Positions 6,575 through 14,431 of a DNA stretch of 17,046 nt are shown one piece after another. The DNA comes from Candidatus Segatella caccae (GTDB taxonomy: Bacteria > Bacteroidota > Bacteroidia > Bacteroidales > Bacteroidaceae). The stretch is from the NCBI GenBank assembly GCA_900556395.1, contig USOQ01000058.1, forward strand, positions 1 to 17,046, written 5' to 3'. The translations under genes and the position numbers were made by a program. Positions within the stretch are counted from its first letter, which is position 1. Each line of letters opens with the position of its first letter. The notes under the pieces were generated by a model. That model saw only the letters and a list, made by a program, of their open reading frames with translations. It was not told the origin of the DNA and ran no database searches.

Positions 6575-7804
6575 TTAACTCAACAGTCTTTTGCTCAAAG
6601 CTCTCACCGGATACCACACAGAAAGCCACCCCACGGCAATAACTGTCACCAAGATAAGTAGTACATCCAAATAATGCACACTGACGGGATAAGCATTCAC
6701 GATGAACGAGCCTTCCGAATCACCTAACTTTACCAAGCCATACTGTTGCTGCAAGAAGCAAAGCAAAAGTCCTAACCCGATACCCAACAAGGCACCCACT
6801 GCCGAGATCATTCTTCCCTCAAAAAGGAAAACACGAGCTATCTGTTTATCTGTAGCACCTAAGTTGCGCAATGTCTGCACATCGTCTTTCTTATCGATGA
6901 TGAGCATCGACAACGAACCTATGATATTAAAACAAGCCACCACCAAGATAAAAGTCAAGAAGATATAAGCTATCATCTTCTCTATAGACATGATACGGAA
7001 GGTATCTTCCTGTTGTTCATAACGGTCAAGTACTTGGTATTTGGCACCTGCTATCTTGAGCATCTCTGCTTTTACTGCCTGGAGGTCGCTTCCTGGTTTC
7101 AGTCGTATTTCAAGCGAAGACAACATACCTTGCTGCCCAAAAAGGTTACGAGCAAAAGCTATAGAGGTGACAATATAGTTTTTATCATACTTAGACTGCT
7201 TGACGGAAAATAGTACTCCAGGACTATTCAGAGAATCGACGACAAAGCCTGCATCGGGATTAGACACATCAAACTGACCTTCCTTCTGAGGTGCATAGAT
7301 ACGCAGGAATCCATTCCATTGCGCACCCACGCCAAGAGTCTGCGCCAACCGAATACCCAAAACGCCATACTCTAAGTTTGCTGCATGCAAGGAGAAAGAC
7401 CCATCTCCATAAAGAATATCCGTAATATGCGTCAACTCCGAGAAGTTATCATCCACACCCTTTATCATGACCATAGCTTGTTTGTCTTGATAGATCGCCA
7501 AGGCCTGGTCTTCTACCGACTCTGTGGCAACATCCACCTGTGGCAAAGCCTTGATTTCTGTCAGTATCGGGTCGTCAGCCGGTACCGTCTTTCCCTCTAT
7601 AGGAACGACCTTCAACTGTGGGTCGAAATTGGTGAAAAGCGAAGCCACCAAATCATGAAATCCATTGAATACGCTCAGCACTATCACCAATGCCATCGTT
7701 GCTACAGCGACACCGATGGCACTAATGGCACTAATCACATTAATGGCATGGGTACTCTTCTTGGCAAAGAGATACCTACGCGCAATAAAAAAGGGAAAAT
7801 TCAT
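6575..7804 (-). CDS. FtsX-like ABC transporter permease (LolC/LolE type)
   Basis: The 409-aa inner-membrane protein has the MacB/FtsX permease layout. One N-terminal helix (about residues 18-45, ISAISAIGVAVATMALVIV) is followed by a large periplasmic domain (~50-265) and three helices near 270-300, 320-345 and 370-395. The start MNFPFFIARRYLFAKK is the common 'FIA.RYL..KK' opening of LolC/E proteins. In Gram-negatives this family, with an ATPase such as LolD, releases lipoproteins from the inner membrane. No ATPase gene is adjacent, so the partner must be elsewhere. It lies 75 bp after rbfA, a pairing often seen in Bacteroidales. The lipoprotein release role is inferred from the family; a related export permease is possible. 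The stop codon abuts the inverted repeat. Confidence 0.85.
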   Translation of the reverse strand: MNFPFFIARRYLFAKKSTHAINVISAISAIGVAVATMALVIVLSVFNGFHDLVASLFTNFDPQLKVVPIEGKTVPADDPILTEIKALPQVDVATESVEDQALAIYQDKQAMVMIKGVDDNFSELTHITDILYGDGSFSLHAANLEYGVLGIRLAQTLGVGAQWNGFLRIYAPQKEGQFDVSNPDAGFVVDSLNSPGVLFSVKQSKYDKNYIVTSIAFARNLFGQQGMLSSLEIRLKPGSDLQAVKAEMLKIAGAKYQVLDRYEQQEDTFRIMSIEKMIAYIFLTFILVVACFNIIGSLSMLIIDKKDDVQTLRNLGATDKQIARVFLFEGRMISAVGALLGIGLGLLLCFLQQQYGLVKLGDSEGSFIVNAYPVSVHYLDVLLILVTVIAVGWLSVWYPVRALSKRLLS

Positions 7805-7839
7805 AGATTCTACTTAGCTTATTCTTCATGAAAGTTGAC

Positions 7840-7869
7840 AGGGAGTCAAGTTCTTTGCCTTGACTCCCT
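7840..7869 (-). other. Perfect 11-bp hairpin between rbfA and the permease
   Basis: AGGGAGTCAAG (7840-7850) and CTTGACTCCCT (7859-7869) form a perfect stem around an 8-nt loop. On the transcribed minus strand it is not followed by a U-run, so it is not a textbook intrinsic terminator. It starts 10 bp after the rbfA stop and ends 35 bp before the permease ATG. It could protect an RNA 3' end or partially attenuate permease expression. Confidence 0.5.
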
Positions 7870-7879
7870 TACCACTATC

Positions 7880-8215
7880 TTATTTTTTCAATAGCTCATC
7901 AATACGCTCCAGATAATCCAAACTGTCATCGAGGAAGAAACGCAACTCAGGAATGATACGCAACTGATTTCTCACCTGCTTACCCAAGTCATAACGAATG
8001 GTCTTCTCGTTGGCAGTAATATTCTCTAATATTTCCTCACCCTTTTCAGATGGGAAGACACTGAGATACGCTGTACAGATGCTGAGGTCGGGGCTAATCT
8101 TTACTTTAGTCACACTCACCATCACACCATGCATCATGCGTGTCTGAGACTGAAAGATCAGACTGAGCTCTTTTTGCAACAGTCTTGATATACGGTTTTG
8201 TCTTGTTTCTTGCAT
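7880..8215 (-). CDS. rbfA: Ribosome-binding factor A
   Basis: RbfA is a small KH-like-fold protein that binds immature 30S subunits and helps 16S rRNA 5'-end maturation, notably in the cold. The start MQETRQNRISRLLQKELSLI is the family opening, followed by VSVTKVKISPDLSICTAYLSVF, the central conserved beta hairpin, and a C-terminal IIPELRFFLDDSLDYLERIDELL. The frame also opens 24 bp earlier at 8239 (MSFLIEKN), but the later ATG is chosen because RbfA proteins normally begin at the RQ.R.sR.. helix. With that start it is 111 aa, normal for the family. It lies between murI and a LolC/E-type permease gene, all in the same direction. Confidence 0.92.
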   Translation of the reverse strand: MQETRQNRISRLLQKELSLIFQSQTRMMHGVMVSVTKVKISPDLSICTAYLSVFPSEKGEEILENITANEKTIRYDLGKQVRNQLRIIPELRFFLDDSLDYLERIDELLKK

Positions 8216-8277
8216 ATTCTTTTCAATTAAAAAGCTCATTATTACATATTGAGCTATTAAACATTTTACATCGTTTT

Positions 8278-9114
8278 TTATTCTAAATCAACATGGCTTA
8301 CATTCACACGCTCATGCAGAAATATCTGTGCTGACTCCTTGAACTTTTCCTCACTCTCCGTAGTAAGGTATTGGCAAGTGCCGTTCTGCGTAATATTGCG
8401 CTCCAGTTCGGGATGCCTTAGCAGATATTCATGAAGACTATTGGCCACATACTGTCCTTGAGGTACGATTCTCACACCATCAGGGACATTCTTCACGATA
8501 CTATTCATCAACAGCGGATAATGCGTACAACCCAAGATGATCGTGTCAATGTCTGCATCCTTTCTCATCAACTGATCAATACGCTTCTTGACGAAGTAAT
8601 CTGCGCCAGGACTATCAGCCTCGTTGGCTTCCACAATGGCAGCCCACAGCGGACAAGCCACACCACTCACCTGAATATCAGGCCAGAGCTTGCCTATCTC
8701 CATCTTATAACTTTCGCTCTTGATAGTTCCCTCTGTGGCAAGAATACCCACATGCCTGCTCTTAGTCAAGTCGCCTATCACCTCTGCCGTAGGACGAATA
8801 ATACCCAAAACGCGGCGAGTAGGATCAAGCTCAGGAATATCCCGCTGCTGAATAGAGCGCAGCGCTTTAGCCGAAGCCGTATTACAACCCAAAATCACCA
8901 AATGGCAACCCATAGAAAACAGTTTGATGACAGCCTGACGGGTAAACTTATACACCACCTCAAACGAGCGCGAACCATAAGGAGCACGAGCATTGTCACC
9001 CAAATACATATAATCATATTGTGGTAACACTTGGCGAAGACCATGGAGGATTGTCAGACCGCCATAGCCAGAATCGAAGATTCCTATAGGACCAGGATTG
9101 GAAGGCAACATCAT
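8278..9114 (-). CDS. murI: Glutamate racemase
   Basis: MurI interconverts L- and D-glutamate, supplying D-Glu for peptidoglycan. Both catalytic cysteines are present in their motifs: ILGCNTASAKA (Cys77) and IILGCTHYPLL (Cys196), with the N-terminal IGIFDSGYGGLT providing Asp14 (numbering from the chosen start). The 278-aa length is normal. The frame opens earlier, at 9156, but that adds 14 residues inside the preceding ompH gene and is unlike MurI. Two adjacent ATGs at 9114 and 9111 are both possible. The first overlaps the upstream TGA as ATGA, and AAGGAGAG lies 6 nt before it, an unusually good Shine-Dalgarno sequence for this phylum. This suggests translation coupled to the upstream ompH gene. 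Confidence 0.96.
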   Translation of the reverse strand: MMLPSNPGPIGIFDSGYGGLTILHGLRQVLPQYDYMYLGDNARAPYGSRSFEVVYKFTRQAVIKLFSMGCHLVILGCNTASAKALRSIQQRDIPELDPTRRVLGIIRPTAEVIGDLTKSRHVGILATEGTIKSESYKMEIGKLWPDIQVSGVACPLWAAIVEANEADSPGADYFVKKRIDQLMRKDADIDTIILGCTHYPLLMNSIVKNVPDGVRIVPQGQYVANSLHEYLLRHPELERNITQNGTCQYLTTESEEKFKESAQIFLHERVNVSHVDLE

Positions 9115-9656
9115 TTCAGACTCTCCTTGATTAAAAGGGTTACGTTTTCTGCACACGCAGCACTAACATAAGGTACAGCACCCTTATCGATATTCAGTAT
9201 AAAGGCAAGACCCTTTTCTGCTCCCACCTTCTGCACTACAGCATCGATCTGTGCTTTCAAAGGAGCATAAACATCCTCCTCTGCCTGTTGCAACAAGCGT
9301 GTAGCCTCGGCCTTAAAGGTGACATTCTTAGCCATTAGCTCGCGCAGCTCGGCCTGTCTCTTTTCCAAGATAGATGGAGCAAAACTATGTTGCCCGTCGA
9401 GAAACTCTTCGTACTTGGCATTAAACTCATCTTCCGCACGTTTGGTTTCAGCATCATACTTGGCTTTAAGCTCATCCATATTATGCTTAGCTATGGCATA
9501 GCCAGGCATGGTATGAAGAACCTCCTCGTAGCTGAAATATCCAAAATACAGAGACTTTCCCTGTGGGGTTTCCGCAACTTGTGCATGAGTAGACTGTTGA
9601 GCCGACGCTATGAGCGACACAAGCATAAAGACAAAAGACAAAAGAATCTGTTTCAT
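9111..9656 (-). CDS. Skp/OmpH family periplasmic chaperone (third copy)
   Basis: A 181-aa secreted protein with a signal peptide (MKQILLSFVFMLVSLIASAQ, cleavage after ~20). The mature part begins with an aromatic GYFSYEEVL strand, then has a charged helical stretch over residues ~60-135 (DELKAKYDAETKRAEDEF and similar), and ends in a small mixed domain with LAFILNIDKGAVPYVSA. This is the Skp/OmpH layout: trimeric coiled-coil 'tentacles' that hold unfolded outer-membrane proteins on the way to BamA. It differs from its two upstream relatives in a longer region before the coil. It follows a terminator-like hairpin, overlaps murI by 4 bp and probably shares an mRNA with it. Client proteins cannot be inferred. 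Confidence 0.88.
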   Translation of the reverse strand: MKQILLSFVFMLVSLIASAQQSTHAQVAETPQGKSLYFGYFSYEEVLHTMPGYAIAKHNMDELKAKYDAETKRAEDEFNAKYEEFLDGQHSFAPSILEKRQAELRELMAKNVTFKAEATRLLQQAEEDVYAPLKAQIDAVVQKVGAEKGLAFILNIDKGAVPYVSAACAENVTLLIKESLK

Positions 9657-9725
9657 GAGTTATATCTTTTTTAAAAAAGAGAATAATGAAAATTGAAGAA
9701 TAACACCTTTATATAAAAGAGAAAC

Positions 9726-9751
9726 AAGGGCAAGCATCCATGCCTGCCCTT
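9726..9751 (-). terminator. Probable terminator after second ompH
   Basis: On the minus strand the RNA can form a near-perfect stem, AAGGGCAGGCAT with ATGCTTGCCCTT, with one G-U pair and a tiny loop. It is followed by GTTTCTCTTTTAT, U-rich but interrupted. It starts about 28 nt after the stop of the second ompH gene. Partial readthrough into the third ompH and murI is likely, because I see no TAnnTTTG box between the hairpin and the next gene. Confidence 0.55.
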
Positions 9752-9778
9752 TTTACCCTATAGTCAACAAGTAATCGC

Positions 9779-10264
9779 TTACTTGATCTTAGCCTGAACT
9801 TCCTTAGTAACATCTACTACATTAGGACCTGCATAGATAGCAGCACCCTCCTCGAAGATGTAAGTATAGTTGCCAGCCTTGCCTACAGCATCGATAGCAG
9901 TACGCACCTTGGTAACGATAGGCTGCATCAGCTCGTTGCTCTTCTTCTGCAACTCCTGCTGACCATCCTGATAAGCCTGCTGAATCTTCTGCTGAAGTCC
10001 CTGCAACTCAGTCTCCTTCTGCTGCTTGGCAGTAGCATTCATCGTGCTTGCGCCCTTCTGGTACTCGTCAGCCTTGCGCTGGAACTCTTCCTGCATAGCC
10101 TTCAACTCATTGTCCTTCTGCTTCTGCAGAGCCTCAAGCTCACCATTTGCCTTAGCAACATCAGGCAGAGCCTGCATGATAGTCTGGGTGTTGACTTTAC
10201 CAAACTTCTGCGCCATCATAGTCATAGGAGCAAGAAGCATCAACATTAAAACTAATTTTTTCAT
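9779..10264 (-). CDS. Skp/OmpH family periplasmic chaperone (second copy)
   Basis: A 161-aa secreted protein with signal peptide MKKLVLMLMLLAPMTMMAQ. The mature protein starts with FGKVNTQTIMQALPDV, the usual first strand and helix of OmpH/Skp. A long charged, Gln/Lys/Glu-rich helix then spans about residues 40-115 (LEALQKQKDNELKAMQEEF), and the C-terminus YTYIFEEGAAIYAGPNVVDVT is the family's closing strand region. It should act as a trimeric holdase for outer-membrane proteins in the periplasm. It has two candidate -7 boxes upstream and a terminator-like hairpin downstream, so it may be transcribed on its own as well as from bamA. The start is well supported by the signal peptide; the leader has no Shine-Dalgarno sequence. 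Confidence 0.92.
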   Translation of the reverse strand: MKKLVLMLMLLAPMTMMAQKFGKVNTQTIMQALPDVAKANGELEALQKQKDNELKAMQEEFQRKADEYQKGASTMNATAKQQKETELQGLQQKIQQAYQDGQQELQKKSNELMQPIVTKVRTAIDAVGKAGNYTYIFEEGAAIYAGPNVVDVTKEVQAKIK

Positions 10265-10318
10265 TGTTCTATTCGTTTTTAATTATTAATTCATTTTACA
10301 TGAGCCATATCTTATACA

Positions 10319-10340
10319 CAAAGATAACAATGCAAAGATA
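10319..10340 (-). promoter_or_regulatory. Two -7 boxes before second ompH
   Basis: On the minus strand TATCTTTG occurs twice, at 10333-10340 and 10319-10326, both full matches to TAnnTTTG, 14 nt apart. They lie 55-75 bp upstream of the second ompH ATG in a 121-bp gap. A clear TTTG -33 element is not visible at the normal spacing for either box. They suggest an internal promoter within the bamA-ompH series. Confidence 0.5.
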
Positions 10341-10385
10341 GCATATTTTTCTGAATCATCGAAGAAAAGCGAATTATTTTTAGCC

Positions 10386-10901
10386 TTAGTTGGCAGAATA
10401 ACCCAATTTCTTCAATACTTCGTTGCTGATGTCTATCTTTGGCGAACCAAAGATGATACCACTGTTGCTGGCACGATCAAGCACCAAGGAGTATCCGCGC
10501 AGGTCAGAAACCTCTTTCACTGCATTGTAAATCTCTTCTTGGATAGGACCCATGAGCGCTTCACGCTTTTTGAAGAGTTCACCTTCTGGACCGAAGTATT
10601 TTTTCTTCAGTTCGCTGGCTTCCTTTTCCTTGTTCATGATAGCCTCCTGCTTGGCTTTCTTTTGCTCTTGAGAGAGGAAGACCACCTCATTCTGGTAGTT
10701 CTTATACATGGTGCTTGCCTCTATATTGAGAGCTTCCACCTCAGCCTGCCACTTCTTGCTCACTTGGTTGAGCTGTTCGTTAGCACGCTCATAGGCTGGC
10801 ACATTCTTCAAGATGTACTCCATGTCTATCAAGGCATATTTCTGTGCGTTCGCTGTGATGGCCGTTACTGCCATCATCAGCATCATTATTATCTTCTTCA
10901 T
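10386..10901 (-). CDS. Skp/OmpH family periplasmic chaperone (first copy)
   Basis: A 171-aa secreted protein with signal peptide MKKIIMMLMMAVTAITANAQ. The mature N-terminus YALIDMEYILKNVPAYERAN is typical of Bacteroidetes OmpH proteins. It is followed by a coiled-coil helix pair across about residues 40-125, rich in Lys/Glu/Gln, and a C-terminal YSLVLDRASNSGIIFGSPKIDIS, the strand that closes the trimer base. Expected role: a periplasmic holdase that hands unfolded barrels to BamA, encoded directly upstream. GGAGGA lies 6 nt before its ATG, a strong ribosome-binding site in a phylum that rarely uses one. The 56-bp gap from bamA also holds a 7-bp repeat array. Confidence 0.93.
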   Translation of the reverse strand: MKKIIMMLMMAVTAITANAQKYALIDMEYILKNVPAYERANEQLNQVSKKWQAEVEALNIEASTMYKNYQNEVVFLSQEQKKAKQEAIMNKEKEASELKKKYFGPEGELFKKREALMGPIQEEIYNAVKEVSDLRGYSLVLDRASNSGIIFGSPKIDISNEVLKKLGYSAN

Positions 10902-10923
10902 TTCAAATCCTCCACAAATGAAT

Positions 10924-10951
10924 TCTTCACTTTTTGTTCTTCACTCTTCAC
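10924..10951 (-). repeat. 7-bp repeat array between bamA and ompH
   Basis: On the minus strand GTGAAGA occurs at 10945-10951, 10938-10944 and 10924-10930. The 7 bases between the last two keep the register, so this reads as four units with one degenerate. It fills half of the 56-bp spacer after the bamA stop. No hairpin forms from it; its role is unknown. Confidence 0.7.
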
Positions 10952-10957
10952 TTTAAA

Positions 10958-13594
10958 TTAGAACTCCTGTCCCAAGATGAAGTGGAACTGGCTTCCACCC
11001 TTCTTATACTGGCTTCCGTTCCATACCTTGTCGAAACCATAAGCCCAGTCGATACCCATCAAGCCCACCATAGGCAGGAAGATACGAACACCGACACCGG
11101 CACTGCGCTTCATGCTGAACGGATTGAAGTTCTTTGTCTCATACCAAGCGTTACCTGCCTCGACAAAGGTAAGACCATAGATGGTAGTATTACCCAAGAG
11201 GAAAGGATAACGAAGCTCCAGCGAGAAGCGGTCGTATGCATAAGCATAGTAACCTGTTCTGCGGTTGTAAGACACCGAACCATTCTCATAACCACGAAGA
11301 CCGATAGTTTCTTCACCATAGTAAGATGAATATCCACTCATTCCGTCACCACCGACATAATAGGTCTCAAACGGACTCTTCTTGTACTTATTGTAAGCAC
11401 CGAGCAATCCAAGCTCGATACGTGTCATCAGCACGAAACACTTCTGTCCACTGGTAAGAGCAGTATAAGTCTTAGCCTTAAACTTCCACTTGTGATATTC
11501 TATCCAGCGATACTTCTCCTGCTGTTCTGCAGCATAGGTAGGAGACTTGGAGTCGTTAGCAAGATTCTTGTAGTCCTTGCCATCAAACAAGCTCCATGGT
11601 GGAGTAAGGTTGACACTTGCCTCAAACTCTGAACCTCTACGTGGGAAGAGCTGGTTGTCGGTAGATGTTCGATTGAGCGAAATGGTAAAGTTCAAGTTGT
11701 TTGCATTACCATTGGTCATCAACATATAGTTCCAGTTCTTCATCATGTAACGCTGATAAGCCACCTGCACCGACAGAGTGAAGTAATCATCAGGCCAACG
11801 CAAGCGCTTACCCCATCCGAGGCTCAAGCCCAACATCTGGATATACTTATCTGGGTCGTAATAGTTTTCGTAATTATTGTAGTAGCTATTGCCATAACCA
11901 TACATATAACTATAGTAGTTGTTCATGTAGGCACTGTTGTAATAGTTGCTTGACACGTCGGTCGACTTACTATAGTAAGCACCTACACTAAACTGGATAG
12001 GTCGTTTTCCACCAAACCAGTTAGTAGAATAGCTAATGTTGTACGACTGATAGTAAGTACCATTGGTCTGGGCACCGATGCTCAACACCTCACCATCACC
12101 GATAGGCATGATGCCTCGATGCTCCTTGTTCTTATTGAAGAGGTTGCGCATAGAGAAGTTATTCAACTTCAATCCCACACGTCCGATAACACCCGTCTGT
12201 CCCCATCCGAGAGAGAACTCGATCTGGTCGTTACTCTTCTGCACCAAGTCGTAGTTGATATCTACCGTACCATCCTCATAATTAGGCTTGATGTCAGGGT
12301 TCATCTTCTCTGGGTCGAAGTGTCCCATAGAAGCCAACTCACGAACCGAACGCATGACGGCATCCTTAGAGAAGAGGTCGCCTGGCTTTGTACGCAGCTC
12401 ACGACGAACGACATTCTCGTACAAACGAGTATTACCATTGATACGAATATGACTCAGATAAGCCTGTGGTCCCTCAGTAACACGCATTTCCAGGTCGATA
12501 GAGTCGCCATCGATGTTTACCTCTGCAGGATTGATGTTTGAGAACACATATCCATTGTTATAGTACAAGTTACCCACAGCATCGTCATCCTCATTGAGTC
12601 GTTTGCGCAACAACTTCTGGTTGTACACGTCGCCTTTCTTCATGCTGAGCAATGCAGAGAGATAGTCGGTAGAGTAAACGGTGTTGCCCACCCATGTCAC
12701 ATTGCGCAAGAAATATTGCTTACCTTCTTCCACCTTGATATAGATGTCCACATGTTTCTCATCGTAGTTGCTCACGCTGTCCTCAAGAATCTGGGCATCA
12801 CGATAACCCAACTCGTAATACTTATCGATGAGTTTCTGCTTATCCTCCTTCCAACGTTCGGGAGTAAACTTCTTGGCTTTCAGGAAGCTGCCTAATTTAC
12901 CAGCCTCATGAGTTTTGGCAAAGGCACCCTTCGCAAAGAGTCCACCTTTAATCTTGCGATCAGAGAGTTTCTCATTGCCCGCAATAGTTATCTTGTGAAC
13001 CTTTGTTTTCTCCTTCTTATCCACCACTACGTCGAGGATGACATGGTTCTTTTCTGCCACATCATCACGCTGATTAATCTCTATATCAGCATTCTTGAAA
13101 CCTTTGTCGTCAAAGTATTTCTTGGCCAAGATTTTAGCACGGTCTATCATGTTAGGTGTCAGCTGAGTACCTTTCACCATACCCAACTTCTGCTCCATAT
13201 CTTCACGCTCACTCTTCTTCAGACCGATGTAGTTGATGCTTGAGATGCGTGGACGAACAGACAGATAGATATGCAGATAAAGCTTATCTCCTACGATAGA
13301 GTCGGCAGCAACAGCCACCTTAGAGAACAATCCATGCTTCCAATAACGTTTTACGGCATTGGTGATATCATCGCCAGGAACTTCCACCTGCTCGCCTACC
13401 GACAAGCCCGAAATACCAGAAAGCACATAGTCTTCGTATCCCTCTACGCCCGACACATTGATACCTCCGATGGTAAGAGTACGGGGAGTGCCGGCATACG
13501 AGATGTCAGGGTTTACTATCTTATCTTGTGCCTGCACCTGCATACCCATGGCGAGGCCACACAAGAGGATGAAAATCTTTCTTATTTTATCCAT
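10958..13594 (-). CDS. bamA: Outer-membrane protein assembly factor BamA
   Basis: BamA is the Omp85-family core of the BAM complex, folding beta-barrels into the outer membrane. The 878-aa product has a signal peptide (residues 1-22, ending MQVQAQ), a POTRA series over about 25-450 with recurring 'I.I.GN' starts (ITIAGNEKL, RNVTWVGNTVYS, IRINGNTRLYENVVRREL), and a C-terminal barrel from ~455. The L6 loop motif is IGLRGYENG (residues 764-772), the counterpart of VRGF, and the protein ends in HFILGQEF with the terminal Phe of the beta signal. Residues 540-584 form a Tyr/Asn/Ser-rich insertion. It lies between uppS and the first ompH; a 72-bp leader shows no -7 box, so transcription probably comes from upstream. 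Confidence 0.96.
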   Translation of the reverse strand: MDKIRKIFILLCGLAMGMQVQAQDKIVNPDISYAGTPRTLTIGGINVSGVEGYEDYVLSGISGLSVGEQVEVPGDDITNAVKRYWKHGLFSKVAVAADSIVGDKLYLHIYLSVRPRISSINYIGLKKSEREDMEQKLGMVKGTQLTPNMIDRAKILAKKYFDDKGFKNADIEINQRDDVAEKNHVILDVVVDKKEKTKVHKITIAGNEKLSDRKIKGGLFAKGAFAKTHEAGKLGSFLKAKKFTPERWKEDKQKLIDKYYELGYRDAQILEDSVSNYDEKHVDIYIKVEEGKQYFLRNVTWVGNTVYSTDYLSALLSMKKGDVYNQKLLRKRLNEDDDAVGNLYYNNGYVFSNINPAEVNIDGDSIDLEMRVTEGPQAYLSHIRINGNTRLYENVVRRELRTKPGDLFSKDAVMRSVRELASMGHFDPEKMNPDIKPNYEDGTVDINYDLVQKSNDQIEFSLGWGQTGVIGRVGLKLNNFSMRNLFNKNKEHRGIMPIGDGEVLSIGAQTNGTYYQSYNISYSTNWFGGKRPIQFSVGAYYSKSTDVSSNYYNSAYMNNYYSYMYGYGNSYYNNYENYYDPDKYIQMLGLSLGWGKRLRWPDDYFTLSVQVAYQRYMMKNWNYMLMTNGNANNLNFTISLNRTSTDNQLFPRRGSEFEASVNLTPPWSLFDGKDYKNLANDSKSPTYAAEQQEKYRWIEYHKWKFKAKTYTALTSGQKCFVLMTRIELGLLGAYNKYKKSPFETYYVGGDGMSGYSSYYGEETIGLRGYENGSVSYNRRTGYYAYAYDRFSLELRYPFLLGNTTIYGLTFVEAGNAWYETKNFNPFSMKRSAGVGVRIFLPMVGLMGIDWAYGFDKVWNGSQYKKGGSQFHFILGQEF

Positions 13595-13666
13595 TGATTT
13601 ATATATGTATCTATACGTTGCTTTATCTTTTCTTTATCGTCGGAAGCCTCCCGATATCCTATCAGT

Positions 13667-14431
13667 TTACTCCTCCTCTTCTTCCACCTGAGCTTCGGTC
13701 TTACCGAAACGGCGCTGCCTGTTCTGGAAACTCTCTATAGCCTTGTGGAGATCTTCCTCCTTGAAGTCTGGCCAATAAGTATCACAGAAATACAACTCAG
13801 AATAAGCTATCTGCCATAACAGATAGTTGCTGATTCGCAGTTCACCTCCTGTACGTATAAGAAGGTCTGGGTCGGGCATGAAATAAGTGTCCAGATGACG
13901 GCTGAAGTTTTCCTCTGTGAGTTGCTTCTCCAGTTCTTGGTAACTTCTCGTAGGACAAGAGCCATTGTTCAACGCCTCGAAAACAGTTTCCTTCATGGCA
14001 TGAACGATTTCCCATCTCGACGAGTAGCTCAAAGCCACCACCATGGTCATAGCATCATTCTGTGCCGTGTGCTCCATGGTTTGATGCAACTTGTCTTGAA
14101 CCTGCTGTGGCAGGCGTTTGATGTCGCCAATCACACGGAATCTCACATTGTTCTTCATGAAGATTTCATCCTCCAGCGATGTGAGGACAAGTCCCATGAG
14201 TGCAGCCACCTCATCGGCCGGACGATTCCAATTCTCGGTTGAGAAAGTATAGAGTGTGAGATACTTTACTCCGAGACGTGTACACTCCGACGTGATGCGG
14301 CGCACCGTTTCCACTCCAGCCTGATGGCCGAAGCTGCGCTCTTTCCCACGTTCTGTTGCCCAGCGTCCGTTGCCATCCATAATGATAGCTATGTGCTGGG
14401 GTATTCTATTCATATCCAAGACGTTAGTCAT
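13667..14431 (-). CDS. uppS: Undecaprenyl diphosphate synthase (isoprenyl transferase)
   Basis: UppS is the cytosolic cis-prenyltransferase that adds isopentenyl diphosphate units to farnesyl diphosphate, making the C55 lipid carrier for peptidoglycan and O-antigen. Diagnostic motifs are HIAIIMDGNGRWA (catalytic Asp19), YTFSTENWNRP (about residues 62-72) and the C-terminal DPDLLIRTGGELRISNYLL with SELYFCDTYWPDF. The 254-aa length is typical. The ATG at 14431 overlaps the upstream TAA by one base (TAATG), indicating coupled translation; an internal Met7 is the alternative start. The C-terminus ends in a short acidic tail, VEEEEE, not needed by the fold. It precedes bamA, a pairing common in bacteria. 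Confidence 0.96.
   Translation of the reverse strand: MTNVLDMNRIPQHIAIIMDGNGRWATERGKERSFGHQAGVETVRRITSECTRLGVKYLTLYTFSTENWNRPADEVAALMGLVLTSLEDEIFMKNNVRFRVIGDIKRLPQQVQDKLHQTMEHTAQNDAMTMVVALSYSSRWEIVHAMKETVFEALNNGSCPTRSYQELEKQLTEENFSRHLDTYFMPDPDLLIRTGGELRISNYLLWQIAYSELYFCDTYWPDFKEEDLHKAIESFQNRQRRFGKTEAQVEEEEE

Noticed and set aside
9115..9156. Longer start for murI
   Set aside because: The added 14 residues lie inside the ompH gene and are unlike MurI; the ATGATG with a strong ribosome site is better.
9665..9680. 16-bp perfect palindrome TCTTTTTTAAAAAAGA before the third ompH
   Set aside because: Simple A/T run; likely only A+T-rich leader sequence, with no support for an operator.
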